This document shows, one piece after another, positions 63,759-64,000 of a stretch of 64,000 nt of DNA (position 1 is its first letter; each line of letters begins with the position of its first letter). Where the stretch lies: assembly GCF_002564465.1 (NCBI RefSeq), contig NZ_NUUX01000013.1, positions 256,466-320,465 on the forward strand, written 5' to 3'. The position numbers were made by a program, and so were the translations under genes. The notes beneath the pieces were generated by a model, which saw only the letters and a list, made by a program, of their open reading frames with translations, was not told the DNA's origin and did no database searches. Source of the DNA: Bacillus sp. AFS088145 (GTDB lineage: Bacteria; Bacillota; Bacilli; Bacillales; Bacillaceae_G).

Positions 63759-64000
63759 TTAGCTACTAACTAAAGTTAATCTCTCATTTTTTACACATGT
63801 ATCACGGATTACTATTTTATATGGTACGATAATACTTTTTTCAGTACCATCCGGTTCTTCAATTTTTGAAATAATATTTTTTGCTGCTTCATTGCCTAAT
63901 TGATAAATATTAATATCTACAGATGTTAATGGTGGATTTGCTAATTCTGCAAAAATTGCATTATTAAAGCTAATAATTGAAATATTATTCGGGACTGAAA
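63759..64000 (-). CDS. LacI-family transcriptional regulator (C-terminal 80 residues, 5' end outside window)
   Basis: Only the C-terminus is visible, read on the minus strand and ending at a TAA at 63759-63761. Residues NNISIISFNNAIFAELA and PPLTSVDINIYQLGNEAA, followed by RDTCVKNERL, are typical of the last third of LacI/GalR sugar-responsive repressors (effector-binding domain). The DNA-binding half lies beyond 64000. Effector and targets cannot be told. Confidence 0.8.
   Translation of the reverse strand, partial: SVPNNISIISFNNAIFAELANPPLTSVDINIYQLGNEAAKNIISKIEEPDGTEKSIIVPYKIVIRDTCVKNERLTLVSS

Overview
The window is a piece of a low-GC, endospore-forming Bacillaceae chromosome. The main evidence is a long block in the same neighbourhood order as the Bacillus subtilis yja-yjb-yjc region: yjzC/yjzD, yjaU, yjaV, fabH-fabF, yjaZ, yjbA, trpS, opp, spx, terC(yjbE), mecA, coiA, pepF, spxH(yjbH), yjbK, yjbL, relQ(yjbM), nadK, yjbO, prpE, fabI, cotO, cotZ, yjcA, yjcD, yjcF-yjcG-yjcH. 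It runs reversed here. Spore coat genes, a GerA-type germination remnant and small spore-type proteins support a sporulating Bacillus relative. The genus is not determinable from this alone; gene assignments rest on recalled family sequences, not on searches.

Region 1 (1-10.3 kb) is accessory. Eight genes or gene fragments lie on the minus strand behind a divergent LysR regulator: formylglycine-generating enzyme, sulfatase, ETF-alpha N-terminal piece, acyl-CoA dehydrogenase, acyl-CoA synthetase, a nitronate monooxygenase fragment, an SDR dehydrogenase and an SCP-x-type thiolase cut by the window edge. Read together, this is a candidate pathway that removes sulfate from an acyl or sterol-like sulfate ester and degrades the carbon skeleton by CoA-dependent beta-oxidation. 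This is the most unusual system in the window.

Region 2 (10.3-14.6 kb) is scarred: a spore germination receptor gene with its centre deleted, a frameshifted tyrosine recombinase remnant beside tRNA-Val(GAC), and a 404-residue internally repetitive protein of unknown function. Region 3 (14.6-30 kb) holds a Ktr potassium uptake pair, an EamA transporter, the yjcH-yjcG-yjcF cluster, the UvrD-like helicase YjcD, a coat gene cluster, FabI under a FapR-type operator, a RodA/FtsW protein and PrpE.

Region 4 (29.8-47.3 kb) carries NAD kinase, the small alarmone synthetase, CYTH protein, and three proteolysis-adaptor/stress genes (spxH, spx, mecA), together with pepF, coiA, cls, terC and an OppBCDF permease that has no substrate-binding protein gene. 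Region 5 (48-57 kb) has a tryptophan T-box in front of trpS, yjbA, a YjaZ protease homologue whose start codon is out of frame, and fabH-fabF with a second FapR-type operator. The fatty acid genes at 27 kb and 54 kb therefore look co-regulated. Region 6 (57-64 kb) has a HAD phosphatase, two short unlisted genes, a BsuPI lipoprotein, a DUF421 protein, two YitT paralogues, CvfB/YitL, YajQ/YitK and the C-terminal part of a LacI-family regulator.

The intergenic DNA contains two repeat families that ordinary genes do not explain: a 21-bp-period T-tract/TTTGCAG array near 33.5 kb, and a ~51-bp unit present in two separate gaps (26.2 and 43.2 kb).
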